Below, in pieces: positions 1 through 7,639 of a stretch of 62,709 nt of DNA. Below the pieces are notes generated by a model. The model did not search any database. It was not told the DNA's origin and saw only the letters and a program-made list of their open reading frames with translations. Position 1 is the stretch's first letter; each line of letters starts with the position of its first letter. Both the position numbers and the translations under genes were made by a program. Source of the stretch: an uncultured Lachnospiraceae bacterium (GTDB lineage Bacteria; Bacillota; Clostridia; Lachnospirales; Lachnospiraceae); NCBI GenBank assembly GCA_910586125.1, contig CAJUHP010000020.1, forward strand, positions 1 through 62,709, written 5' to 3'.

Positions 1-1559
1 CCATGCCTCAGTTTTATGATGAAGAAAAAAAGATGTTTTTAAACGGAAGACAAGTGACAGGGAAATGTCCTATACCGGGATGCACTTCGGAAAAAGCATA
101 TGCCGATGAATGTTCATTGGGACATCAGTTTTTGCCTTCGGAACTCATCAATCCCGTCAGTTGCTTATCCAATAAAAAGCCTGTCTTAAAAGATGTGGAA
201 AACTGGTATTTTGATTTGGAATATTGTATTCATGCAGTAAAGGAATATAATGATTTTTTACGAAAGAGAACAAATACACGTAAGTATCAGTTAGAAACCG
301 TGGAGGAGTTTTTGAAAAAACCCTTAATCTATGTTCCGAGAAAGTATATCCGTGATCTGGCAGAAGTAACAGCAAAGCTGCCCCCTCATAAATTAACCGA
401 CGAGGAGAAAAAACCGTCTGTTGTGTTTGAATTTGAAAATCTGGACGACCGTGACAAGGCTAAAGATATATTGGAAGCCGGCAACATTCATTACACTTCC
501 GGAAAGACACTGGTTCCCTTTCGGCTGTCGGGTAATGTAGAATGGGGTGTACCATTCCCGGAGTGTGAAGGATTGAAAGATCTCACCTTTTGGGTATGGC
601 CGGAATCTCTATGGGCGCCGATTTCCTTTACTTTAGCATATTTGAAAGAGCAGGGAAAAGAAGCCGACTTATCTAGGTGGTGGTATGATGAGGAATCGGA
701 AGTGTATCAGTTTATCGGAGAGGATAACATTTATTTCTATGCCATCGCTCAGACAGGGTTATTTACTGGATTACAGGTTCCCAAAGGGGAAGTACCGGAT
801 ATGGAGTCCGTACACTTATCCCATATCATAGCCAATCGGCATCTATTGTATATGGATACGAAAGCCAGCAGCAGTTCCGAATTAAAACCCCCTATGGCAG
901 ATGAACTGCTTCATTATTACACTAAGGATCAGTTGCGAATGCATTTTATGAGTTTGGGCCTGTCTTCCAAAAGCGTTGGTTTTAAACCGCAGGTATTTAT
1001 GAACGAGGAAGACAGGGTCGGCGTAGATATGGTTCTGAAGGATGGTAATTTGATAACCAATGTGTTTAACCGGCTAATCCGGACCTGCTTCTATGCGATT
1101 CAGAATCATTGTGACGGCAAAATTCCTAAGGGCGATGTGAGTGAAGCAATACGACTTTTGACAGAGAAAACGGTTCTTGATTATGAGCGTTATATGTACA
1201 ACCATGAGTTCCATCGTATCTCTTATGTTTTAGATGACTATATCCGGAGGGTAAACAAGCATTGGGTAAATAATGTAAAGATTGCAGATGCCACGAATCA
1301 TGCGGAATTCAGAAATCAGCTAGTTGTTGATTGTTTTTACGCCTGCAAGGTTATGGCAATACTAATTCATCCGATTGCACCAAAAGGATGTGAAATGTTT
1401 AGAGAATATCTAAATTTGGGAGAAGAGTTGTGGGATTGGAGTAATATTTTTGAGCCGCTTTCTTTTTATATTGCAGATAGGGAGAGCCATAAATTAAAGT
1501 ATCTGGAACCGAGAGTGGATTTCTTTAAAAAACATGAATGCCAACTGGCAAAAAGGTAA
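1..1559 (+). CDS. Methionyl-tRNA synthetase-like paralog, 5' end outside window
   Basis: The reading frame is open from the window edge, so the N-terminal Rossmann half with the HIGH motif should lie upstream. The visible 518 residues start at the zinc-binding insertion of class I MetRS: a Cys-X4-Cys pair followed by Cys-X3-His, in the context KMFLNGRQVTGKCP and AYADEC. The catalytic half follows (FWVWPESLWAPISF, QFIGEDNIYFYA), then a helical anticodon-binding region. The loop that should read KMSKS reads KASSSS, so the ATP-binding loop is degenerate. There is no C-terminal EMAP/Trbp111-like domain. This points to a paralog rather than the housekeeping enzyme; its role (resistance copy, modified-substrate ligase or relic) cannot be told from sequence. 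Base use is AT-richer than the housekeeping genes further right. Confidence 0.8.
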   Translation, partial: MPQFYDEEKKMFLNGRQVTGKCPIPGCTSEKAYADECSLGHQFLPSELINPVSCLSNKKPVLKDVENWYFDLEYCIHAVKEYNDFLRKRTNTRKYQLETVEEFLKKPLIYVPRKYIRDLAEVTAKLPPHKLTDEEKKPSVVFEFENLDDRDKAKDILEAGNIHYTSGKTLVPFRLSGNVEWGVPFPECEGLKDLTFWVWPESLWAPISFTLAYLKEQGKEADLSRWWYDEESEVYQFIGEDNIYFYAIAQTGLFTGLQVPKGEVPDMESVHLSHIIANRHLLYMDTKASSSSELKPPMADELLHYYTKDQLRMHFMSLGLSSKSVGFKPQVFMNEEDRVGVDMVLKDGNLITNVFNRLIRTCFYAIQNHCDGKIPKGDVSEAIRLLTEKTVLDYERYMYNHEFHRISYVLDDYIRRVNKHWVNNVKIADATNHAEFRNQLVVDCFYACKVMAILIHPIAPKGCEMFREYLNLGEELWDWSNIFEPLSFYIADRESHKLKYLEPRVDFFKKHECQLAKR

Positions 1560-1566
1560 GCGGTAA

Positions 1567-1587
1567 AGGGGCGATGATCTCGCCCCT
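1567..1587. terminator. Hairpin after the MetRS-like gene
   Basis: AGGGGCGA and TCGCCCCT form a perfect 8-bp stem with a 5-nt loop, starting 8 bases after the stop codon. No T-tract follows on the plus strand, so it may be a weak terminator or only a 3' stabilising hairpin. Confidence 0.45.
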
Positions 1588-1643
1588 CTGAATCCCTTCT
1601 ATCCGTTTGTATTTATTTGCCTGTTCATCTCACGTTTTTTCAG

Positions 1644-1894
1644 TCATGCATATACATTCAACCCATTGGATTCTTCGTCTAAAATACTGGTGTCAAACGG
1701 TTTTCCATATGTCCAGCTTGGATCCTGTTTTAAAATAATAGACTTTAGTCTTGCCGCTTCCTCACTTATAACTTGCTCCAATGTCCAGGTGGCGGAAAGC
1801 CGTTTGCCGGCAGGGAAAGGTTCTTTCCCGCCTGGGTATTCCAATTTTCTACAAATCGTTTTGCGATTGCGGTAGCTGTCATTGACACGTTCAT
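1644..1894 (-). pseudogene. Small gene, probably frameshifted
   Basis: No single frame gives a convincing product. The frame starting at ATG 1894 has a well-spaced ribosome site (AAGGGGGT, 8 nt upstream) and reads MTATAIAKRFVENW, then ANGFPPPGHW, but stops at 1766. The overlapping frame that stops at 1644 continues naturally with TLEQVISEEAARLK and ends SNGLNVYA, while its own upstream part is Arg/Lys-rich and has poor start spacing. The two join smoothly as ...PPPGHW-TLEQ... if one copy of a 7-base direct repeat (GGACATT) has been lost at about 1783. I infer a recently broken gene of about 85 codons. The family is not recognised. The alternative is a genuine 85- or 103-residue product of the second frame alone. 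Confidence 0.5.
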
Positions 1895-2014
1895 AAAACA
1901 TACCCCCTTGCCGCGAATTTTTCTGTTTCGTTATGAATCGGCTGCTTTTGTACATAAGGCATAGTAATAAAGGTTATTCCGTTTTTTGTTGGCTGCCATT
2001 CGGAAAAGCGGCGT

Positions 2015-2209
2015 TTATTGCTGCCCACCCCTTAGTTTCTTAACGGTTGTAAAGGCAAAGATCGGCAATGCAGCCAGCTCCAGTAGTCCAAGCCCCCGTA
2101 TCAAAAAATCGGACAGCTCAATATGCAAAAGATTTGCTCCTACAAGAATAATGGTGCATATTCCTAATAAGGCTAAACTAAACGACCAAAACAAATTTGT
2201 TGTTTTCAT
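2015..2209 (-). CDS. Small two-helix membrane protein, unknown function
   Basis: This is a 64-residue protein with two hydrophobic segments: about residues 4-26 (FWSFSLALLGICTIILVGA) and about 34-54 (FLIRGLGLLELAALPIFAF). It ends with a short basic tail (VKKLRGG). I chose ATG 2209 because AAGGAGG sits 5 nt upstream; an upstream in-frame start would leave the ribosome site inside the gene. I do not recognise the family. It lies downstream, in the same direction, of the minus-strand promoter in the putative invertible segment (2481-2509), so it could be transcribed from that promoter in the present orientation. A TATAAT-like box closer to the gene, near 2245, could also serve it. Confidence 0.6.
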   Translation of the reverse strand: MKTTNLFWSFSLALLGICTIILVGANLLHIELSDFLIRGLGLLELAALPIFAFTTVKKLRGGQQ

Positions 2210-2399
2210 ATGTTCCTCCTTATTGCGGTTTGTCAACGGCTTTATTATAATAATAGCACTTCATATAAAAAAGGAAATAGATTTTCTGCATTTAAAAAGA
2301 GAAAATTAGATAGGTGTTTTGGATAGAATTTCCACAAGAATTGTCTACCCAGGGGGGATCATATCATCTTGACGTGATTATGGCGGGTTATTTTATCTG

Positions 2400-2432
2400 T
2401 ATTTTCGTTAAACAGGCTATTTAACGAAAATA
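2400..2432 (+). repeat. Recombination-site-like inverted repeat, left copy
   Basis: Two 13-bp arms, TATTTTCGTTAAA and its exact reverse complement, flank the 7-bp asymmetric spacer CAGGCTA. Bases 2402-2431 are the exact reverse complement of 2651-2680. The arm/spacer/arm layout is that of a tyrosine-recombinase core site such as loxP, FRT or dif. It could also be a transcription-factor operator or a hairpin. Confidence 0.7.
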
Positions 2433-2480
2433 TATTGCCGGAGTTATACCAAAAAACAAGTCTTCATCCAGCTATCTGCT

Positions 2481-2509
2481 ATTATACGCATAATTATTTA
2501 TTTTTGCAA
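2481..2509 (-). promoter_or_regulatory. Minus-strand promoter inside the inverted-repeat segment
   Basis: Read on the minus strand there is a TTGCAA -35 box (2509-2504), a 17-bp spacer and a perfect TATAAT -10 box (2486-2481). Transcription would start near 2474 and run left, through the left repeat and towards the 64-residue gene. No comparable promoter pointing right is visible between the repeats. If the segment inverts, this promoter would face the helicase gene. Confidence 0.6.
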
Positions 2510-2650
2510 TAGATTTTAAGGGGTTTTTTTCGCTGTCTCAAATTCCCATCTTATAAAATTCCCATTTTTTTAAAAATAATCACAAATAGAAAAAATTTAT
2601 GACAAAAAAAGCATAATTAACGCTTTTCTTTTTCTGGCCGGCTTTGCCCA

Positions 2651-2680
2651 ATTTTCGTTAAATAGCCTGTTTAACGAAAA
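2651..2680 (-). repeat. Recombination-site-like inverted repeat, right copy
   Basis: The 11-bp arms TTTTCGTTAAA and TTTAACGAAAA flank the spacer TAGCCTG, which is the reverse complement of the left spacer. The two sites therefore face each other in the orientation that gives inversion. This copy ends 44 bp before the helicase start codon. Confidence 0.7.
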
Positions 2681-2724
2681 GCGCTCAACCCAGAGGACAG
2701 GCAGAATTCAGAGAGGTGAGAAGC

Positions 2725-5352
2725 ATGGCGTTCAGGCTATATCGTCATAATCAAAAGGCGTATGAGGCGGCGCTTGCCATGCTGAACAATTCCGGCAAGG
2801 CAGCCGTCATTCACCCCACTGGTACAGGAAAATCCCTTTTAGCCTTTAAACTGGCGGAAGATCATCCGACAGCCAGCATCTGCTGGCTGTCGCCCAACCG
2901 TTATATCTACGACAGGCAGAAAAAAAATCTGAAGAGGGAAAATCCGGCCGGCTGTTTTGATAATATTATTTTTTCCACCTATGCGAAGTTGGCAGCCAAC
3001 CGGGATCGGGTGGAACATCTGCATCCAGATTATATTATCCTGGATGAATTTCATCGCTGCGGGGCAGCACAGTGGAGCAAAGGCGTAAAAGAATTGCTGA
3101 CCAGATGGCCGCAGGCAAAGGTCATGGGACTTTCTGCCACGCCGATCCGCTATTTGGACGAGCAGCGGAATATGGCAGACGAGCTGTTCGAGGGCCATAT
3201 AGCCTCATCCCTCACGTTGGGAGAGGCAATCGCTGCAGGGATACTGCCTTCACCGCGGTATGTGATTTCGGTTTACTGTTATGAAAAAGAGATCGAAGCT
3301 TATGCTGAACGCATCTGTTTGATGCGGGATGAAAAGCGTCGGGAAGAAGCCAGCCGACAGTTGGAGAAACTGCGCCGGGCGTTGGAACAGGTTGATGGTC
3401 TGGACACAATTTTTGAACGATATCTGAAAAAAGACGGAAAATATCTCATCTTTTGTTCCAACCGAAAACATTTGAGAGAAATAGAGGGTCAGGCTGAAGC
3501 ATGGTTTAGGCTTGTCGATCCAAAGCCTCATCGCTATTCGGTTTATTCCGAAAAGCAGGAGAGCCGAGAGGAACTACAGCGATTTGAAGAAGATCAGGGA
3601 GAACATTTGAAGCTCCTCTTTAGCATCAATATGTTGAACGAAGGGATTCACATTCCGGATATTGACGGCGTCATTCTGATGCGGCCGACCGTTTCGCCAG
3701 TTATTTATAAACAGCAGATCGGCCGGGCTCTTGACGCGGGGCGGCAGAAAGAGGAGAGTGGTAAAAAGGGAAGTCTCGATGGCGGAGGTTCTCCTTTGAT
3801 TCTTGATATTGTCAATAATTTTCAGAATCTTCACAGCTTTCATGCTATTGAAGAAGAATTTGAGCAGGCATTCATGCGGGTGGATTTCTTAGGTTCAGCG
3901 GCGGAAGAAGCACAAAATAATGCTGCGGCAAAGGAGACAGGACATTTTCAGATTGTGGATGAGACGCATCAGGCCGGACAGATTTTTCGGGAATTACAAA
4001 AGCAGTTGGAAACCGGCTGGGACACCTACTATGAAGCAGCGGTGCGGTACCGGGAGGAATACGGTCATCTGGAAGTTCCCGTGCGCTATGTCACGTCGTC
4101 AGGCCTGCCTCTGGGAAATTGGCTTGTGACGCAACGACGGATATACGCGGCTAAAATTCCCGGCCGGCTGAATGAAGAACAGATTCAAAAGCTGGATAAA
4201 CTGGGGATCCGCTGGGAAAATTATGCCGACAGCCAGTGGGAGCAATATTTCTCTCAGGCGGCCGACTATTATGCTACAAACGGTAATCTGGATGTAAAAA
4301 CGGACTATGTGACAGAAAAAGGCTTTCGCCTGGGAAGGTGGCTGAACCATATCCGGCAGTACCGGTTAAACGGCAGCCGGGTTCTAAGCGGCCAGAGGCA
4401 GAGGCAACTGGAACAGATCGGAATGATCTGGGACCGGTTTGCGTATCGGTGGGAGCGCGGCTATGCGGCGGCCAAGGCATATTATGAAGAACACGGCAAT
4501 CTGGAAGTTCCGGCAGGCTTCATGACAGAGAGCGGTCTGGCTTTGGGAAACTGGCTGTCGGCGCAACGGCAAAATCAGAAAGGCGCCAATCCGGGAGCGC
4601 TTCCTCTGACAAAAGAGCAGGTAGAGAGACTGAGTGCGATTGGCATGAATTGGACGGGCCGGCGGTCTGAGCAGTGGGAACAGTATTTTGCGGCGGCGCT
4701 TCGCTATCGCGAGGAATATGGCACACTGGAGATGACAGTAGATTACAAAACGCCAGATGGAATTTGCCTGAGCGCCTGGCTGCGGCGTCAAAGAACTCTT
4801 TTAAAAAGGAAATGGGATGCCGGCAAGCTGAACTTTGAGGAAAAAGAGCATATTCGCAGGTTGACGCAAATCGGTTTGGTTTGGGAGGCGGATTCTTGGA
4901 AAGCAAGATGGGAGCTGGCGCGCCGGTATTATGAGTCAAATGGAAATCTGGATATTCCGCAGAATTTTGTGACCGAGGAGGGGGTCTGGCTGGGAAAGTG
5001 GATTTACCGGCAGAGACAATTGTATCAAAAGATGATGCGGCAGACAAAAGAGGACAGCGCGTCAAAGAGGGGAGAACCGTTTTTGACAAAAGAGCAGATT
5101 GCGCAGTTGGATGCAATCGGAATGAAATGGCAGATGCCGGTTCAATGCGCCTGGGAAAGTGCTTTTGAAAAGGCAGAGGCGTATTACGGCAAAAACCGGC
5201 ATTTGAAAGTGGAAAAAGGATATGTCACAGAGGATGGTTTTCGGCTGGATCTGTGGGTAAACCGGCAAAGAAAATATTATAGAGAAGGAAATCAGAAAGC
5301 GTTACCGCAGGAGAATGTGGTCAGATTGACAGAGATTGGAATGGAATGGTAG
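2725..5352 (+). CDS. DEAD/DEAH-type helicase with six helicase-associated (HA) repeats
   Basis: This 875-residue protein starts with an SF2 helicase core: Walker A HPTGTGKS (about 30-37), motif II DEFH (about 107-110), motif III SATP (about 137-140) and motif VI QQIGRAL (about 331-337). From about residue 430 to the end there are six tandem repeats of about 70-80 residues with the pattern W..Y....YY...GNL.V...YVTE.G..LG.WL..QR, ending L..IGM.W; this is the helicase-associated (HA) domain. HA repeats are thought to bind nucleic acid. ATG 2725 is preferred over GTG 2716 because GAGGTGA lies 5 nt upstream. No nuclease or methylase partner is adjacent, so restriction or defence function is not shown. 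Placement behind a putative invertible promoter suggests phase-variable expression. Confidence 0.8.
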   Translation: MAFRLYRHNQKAYEAALAMLNNSGKAAVIHPTGTGKSLLAFKLAEDHPTASICWLSPNRYIYDRQKKNLKRENPAGCFDNIIFSTYAKLAANRDRVEHLHPDYIILDEFHRCGAAQWSKGVKELLTRWPQAKVMGLSATPIRYLDEQRNMADELFEGHIASSLTLGEAIAAGILPSPRYVISVYCYEKEIEAYAERICLMRDEKRREEASRQLEKLRRALEQVDGLDTIFERYLKKDGKYLIFCSNRKHLREIEGQAEAWFRLVDPKPHRYSVYSEKQESREELQRFEEDQGEHLKLLFSINMLNEGIHIPDIDGVILMRPTVSPVIYKQQIGRALDAGRQKEESGKKGSLDGGGSPLILDIVNNFQNLHSFHAIEEEFEQAFMRVDFLGSAAEEAQNNAAAKETGHFQIVDETHQAGQIFRELQKQLETGWDTYYEAAVRYREEYGHLEVPVRYVTSSGLPLGNWLVTQRRIYAAKIPGRLNEEQIQKLDKLGIRWENYADSQWEQYFSQAADYYATNGNLDVKTDYVTEKGFRLGRWLNHIRQYRLNGSRVLSGQRQRQLEQIGMIWDRFAYRWERGYAAAKAYYEEHGNLEVPAGFMTESGLALGNWLSAQRQNQKGANPGALPLTKEQVERLSAIGMNWTGRRSEQWEQYFAAALRYREEYGTLEMTVDYKTPDGICLSAWLRRQRTLLKRKWDAGKLNFEEKEHIRRLTQIGLVWEADSWKARWELARRYYESNGNLDIPQNFVTEEGVWLGKWIYRQRQLYQKMMRQTKEDSASKRGEPFLTKEQIAQLDAIGMKWQMPVQCAWESAFEKAEAYYGKNRHLKVEKGYVTEDGFRLDLWVNRQRKYYREGNQKALPQENVVRLTEIGMEW

Positions 5353-5561
5353 AAACGGTGGGATCTCGTTAGACAAAAATTCAGTTTTAAGAAAAATAAT
5401 ATATTTTAATAAAAACAAAAAAGGAAATATAGGTATCAGATTATGATCATAAATGCTTTCAGAGACTCATTTCAGTACATGAAAGAAGCAATGGAGACCA
5501 ACTGGGGATGACGTGCTGACTGTCTGACATAGAGCACGAAAATTGATAAAGAGGTATCACA
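5353..5561 (+). other. Gap upstream of polysaccharide locus with a possible 22-codon ORF
   Basis: This 209-bp AT-rich gap precedes the first polysaccharide gene. It contains a 22-codon frame (5443-5511) starting ATGATCATAAATGC, with a distant AAGGA. It could be a leader peptide or the relic of a lost gene. No clear promoter or terminator can be assigned. Confidence 0.25.
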
Positions 5562-6401
5562 ATGCTTGTTTTAAGGATAATCTTGACTGTGATGGCGGTG
5601 ATGTTGACTACACTCGCAATCATCAAAAAGCCGGGGAGCATATATAAGAATAAACCCGAAGAAAAGAATCCTATGGAGGGTAAGAAGGTAAAGTTTGTAT
5701 ATGACCCGTCCGACCCGGTGAATGCAGATGGCGTTTGCGGTCATTTAGAAGCGGTCGGCGATACCGCACACAAACCATCTTTTTATGAAAAATTTGTAAA
5801 GAGATTAATAGATATAATCTTGAGCTTCTTCGCTCTGGTTCTTCTCTCCCCGCTGTTCCTTATCATCAGCCTTTGGATTTATATAGACGATCCCGGAACT
5901 GTGCTGTTCACGCAGAAGCGGATAGGAAAGGATAAGCAGTATTTCAAATTGCATAAGTTCCGCTCCATGAAGATGTCCACTCCGCATGATGTCCCTACGC
6001 ATCAGTTGAGAAGCCCGGAGCAGTACATAACGAAAGCAGGATATTTTATCAGGAGCCATTCTCTGGACGAGCTGCCGCAGATTTGGGATATCTTCATCGG
6101 GAATATGAGTGTGATAGGCCCACGACCTGGACTTTGGAATCAGGATCTGCTGACGGCGTGCAGAGATGAATATGGTGCAAATGATATTAAGCCGGGACTG
6201 ACCGGCTGGGCGCAGATCAACGGCAGAGATGAGTTGGAGATTCCTGTCAAGGCTAAGCTGGACGGAGAATACAGGGAGAAAGAGAGTTTATCTTTCGACA
6301 TCCGGTGTTTCATTGGAACGGTTTTCTCTGTGGCCAAAGGTGATGGTGTTGTAGAAGGCGGCACGGGTGAGATGAAAATGCAGGAGAAAGAAACCAAATG
6401 A
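5562..6401 (+). CDS. Initiating sugar-phosphate transferase (polyprenol phosphoglycosyl transferase)
   Basis: This 279-residue protein of the bacterial sugar transferase family (monotopic phosphoglycosyl transferase, PglC/WbaP C-domain type) moves a sugar phosphate from a UDP-sugar to undecaprenyl phosphate. An N-terminal hydrophobic helix (about 1-20) and a polar linker precede the membrane re-entrant helix (VKRLIDIILSFFALVLLSP). Then come LHKFRSMK, the catalytic Asp-Glu pair in SHSLDELPQIWD, NMSVIGPRP, and PGLTGWAQINGRD. As first gene of the locus it fits the priming step. Its end overlaps the next gene by 4 bp (ATGA). Which sugar it uses cannot be read directly; UDP-FucNAc-type or other N-acetyl sugars made in this locus are candidates. 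Confidence 0.9.
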   Translation: MLVLRIILTVMAVMLTTLAIIKKPGSIYKNKPEEKNPMEGKKVKFVYDPSDPVNADGVCGHLEAVGDTAHKPSFYEKFVKRLIDIILSFFALVLLSPLFLIISLWIYIDDPGTVLFTQKRIGKDKQYFKLHKFRSMKMSTPHDVPTHQLRSPEQYITKAGYFIRSHSLDELPQIWDIFIGNMSVIGPRPGLWNQDLLTACRDEYGANDIKPGLTGWAQINGRDELEIPVKAKLDGEYREKESLSFDIRCFIGTVFSVAKGDGVVEGGTGEMKMQEKETK

Positions 6402-7618
6402 GAATATGGTACATAAACAACTATAATATGTTGCCTGAACATGGTGCGCTCAATCGTGGATACTATCTTGGGAAATATCTCAAAAAACTTGGACATGAGC
6501 CTGTGGTATTCGTTGGCTCTCATCCACACAATACAAAGCTACAATTGATTGAAGCCCCTGAGAAGTATCGGGTTTATCAGAAAGAGCCATTCCCTTGGGT
6601 GCTGATAAAGACGAGAAACTACGAGGGGAGTAAAAAGAGCAGAGTGCTGTCTATGTTTGAGTTCTACAGAAATATGAAGCATGCTGCAAAACATTTTGAG
6701 AAACCAGATGCGATCATAGGGTCTTCTGCTCATCCATTAGCTGCATTGCTCGCTATAAAACTTGGTAAGAAATATGGATGTAAAGGAATTGTAGAGGTTC
6801 GTGATCTGTGGCCAGAAAGCATCGTGACATATGGAGTATTACCAAGAAATAATCCAGCAGTGAAGTTTTTGTATAAATTTGAGAAATATCTCTACACACA
6901 CGCGGACGAACTTATCTTCACAATGGAAAATGCCTGGCAGTACTTTGAGGAACAGGGACTAGATAAGGTAATTCCAAGAGAGAAAGTTCACTATGTGAAT
7001 AATGGCGTAGACTTGGAAGAGTTTAAATATAATGTAACCCATTACCCCTTGGAAGATTCAGATATAAGAGATGACCGTTATTTTAAAGTTGTTTATGTTG
7101 GCTCAATAAGAAGGGTTAACAATCTTGGGCGATTACTTGATGCAGCCAAGTTGGTGAAGAATACGAGGATTAGGATATTGATTTGGGGAGATGGAGATCA
7201 GCTTGAAGATTTAAAACAACGTGTCAAAGATGAGAATATTGAAAATGTTATTTTCAAAGGGATAACGGAAAAAAAATTTATCCCATATATTACTTCTCAT
7301 GCAGATCTCAATATCATGCATAACGGACGGTCGCCAGTTCTTAAATACGGATTGAGCGCAAACAAACTCTTTGATTATGCTGCCGCAGGGCGGCCTATTT
7401 TTTCTGATTTTGATTGTGGAATGAATCCAGCAAATGTTTACAAAGCTGGAGTGACATATTCGGGTGATGCTGTTGAGGGCATTGCTAAGATGATTGACGA
7501 GTTTGGTGGAATGCAGCAAGAAGACTATCAAGCTTACTGCGATCGTGCGCTTCAGTTGGCAAATCATTATTCTTATGAAAATATTATTCAGAAAATAATA
7601 GATATAATCAACAAATAA
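6398..7618 (+). CDS. Glycosyltransferase family 4, WbuB-like
   Basis: This 406-residue GT-B glycosyltransferase has an N-terminal acceptor domain (LNRGYYLGKYLKKLGH, EVRDLWPES) and a C-terminal nucleotide-sugar domain (VVYVGSIRRVNNLGRLLDAA, then LSANKLFDYAAAGRPI in the donor-binding region). The EVRDLWPES stretch is typical of the WbuB/WbjE group, which often adds L-FucNAc next to fnlABC genes. Since fnlABC are in this locus, transfer of FucNAc to the primed lipid is a reasonable inference, not a demonstrated one. It is coupled to the preceding gene by a 4-bp overlap. Confidence 0.85.
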   Translation: MRIWYINNYNMLPEHGALNRGYYLGKYLKKLGHEPVVFVGSHPHNTKLQLIEAPEKYRVYQKEPFPWVLIKTRNYEGSKKSRVLSMFEFYRNMKHAAKHFEKPDAIIGSSAHPLAALLAIKLGKKYGCKGIVEVRDLWPESIVTYGVLPRNNPAVKFLYKFEKYLYTHADELIFTMENAWQYFEEQGLDKVIPREKVHYVNNGVDLEEFKYNVTHYPLEDSDIRDDRYFKVVYVGSIRRVNNLGRLLDAAKLVKNTRIRILIWGDGDQLEDLKQRVKDENIENVIFKGITEKKFIPYITSHADLNIMHNGRSPVLKYGLSANKLFDYAAAGRPIFSDFDCGMNPANVYKAGVTYSGDAVEGIAKMIDEFGGMQQEDYQAYCDRALQLANHYSYENIIQKIIDIINK

Positions 7619-7639
7619 ACTACAAACGGAGGATTATTG

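Larger units (their letters stand above)
2210..2724. other. AT-rich intergenic region with putative invertible promoter cassette
   Basis: This 515-bp stretch has no convincing gene. It holds two inverted copies of a palindromic 30-bp element (2400-2432 and 2651-2680), a strong promoter-like sequence on the minus strand between them, and the ribosome site of the helicase gene. A 23-codon minus-strand reading frame (ATG at 2291) ends in the ribosome site of the 64-residue gene, but it has no ribosome site of its own. Confidence 0.6.

Noticed and set aside
2219..2291. Minus-strand 23-codon frame just before the 64-residue membrane protein gene
   Set aside because: It has no ribosome site and no recognisable content. 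Its overlap with the downstream AAGGAGG is probably chance.
2402..2680. The paired repeats as ends of a 280-bp MITE
   Set aside because: No target-site duplication is visible beside the ends, and the internal palindrome with asymmetric spacer fits a recombination site better. It is not fully excluded.
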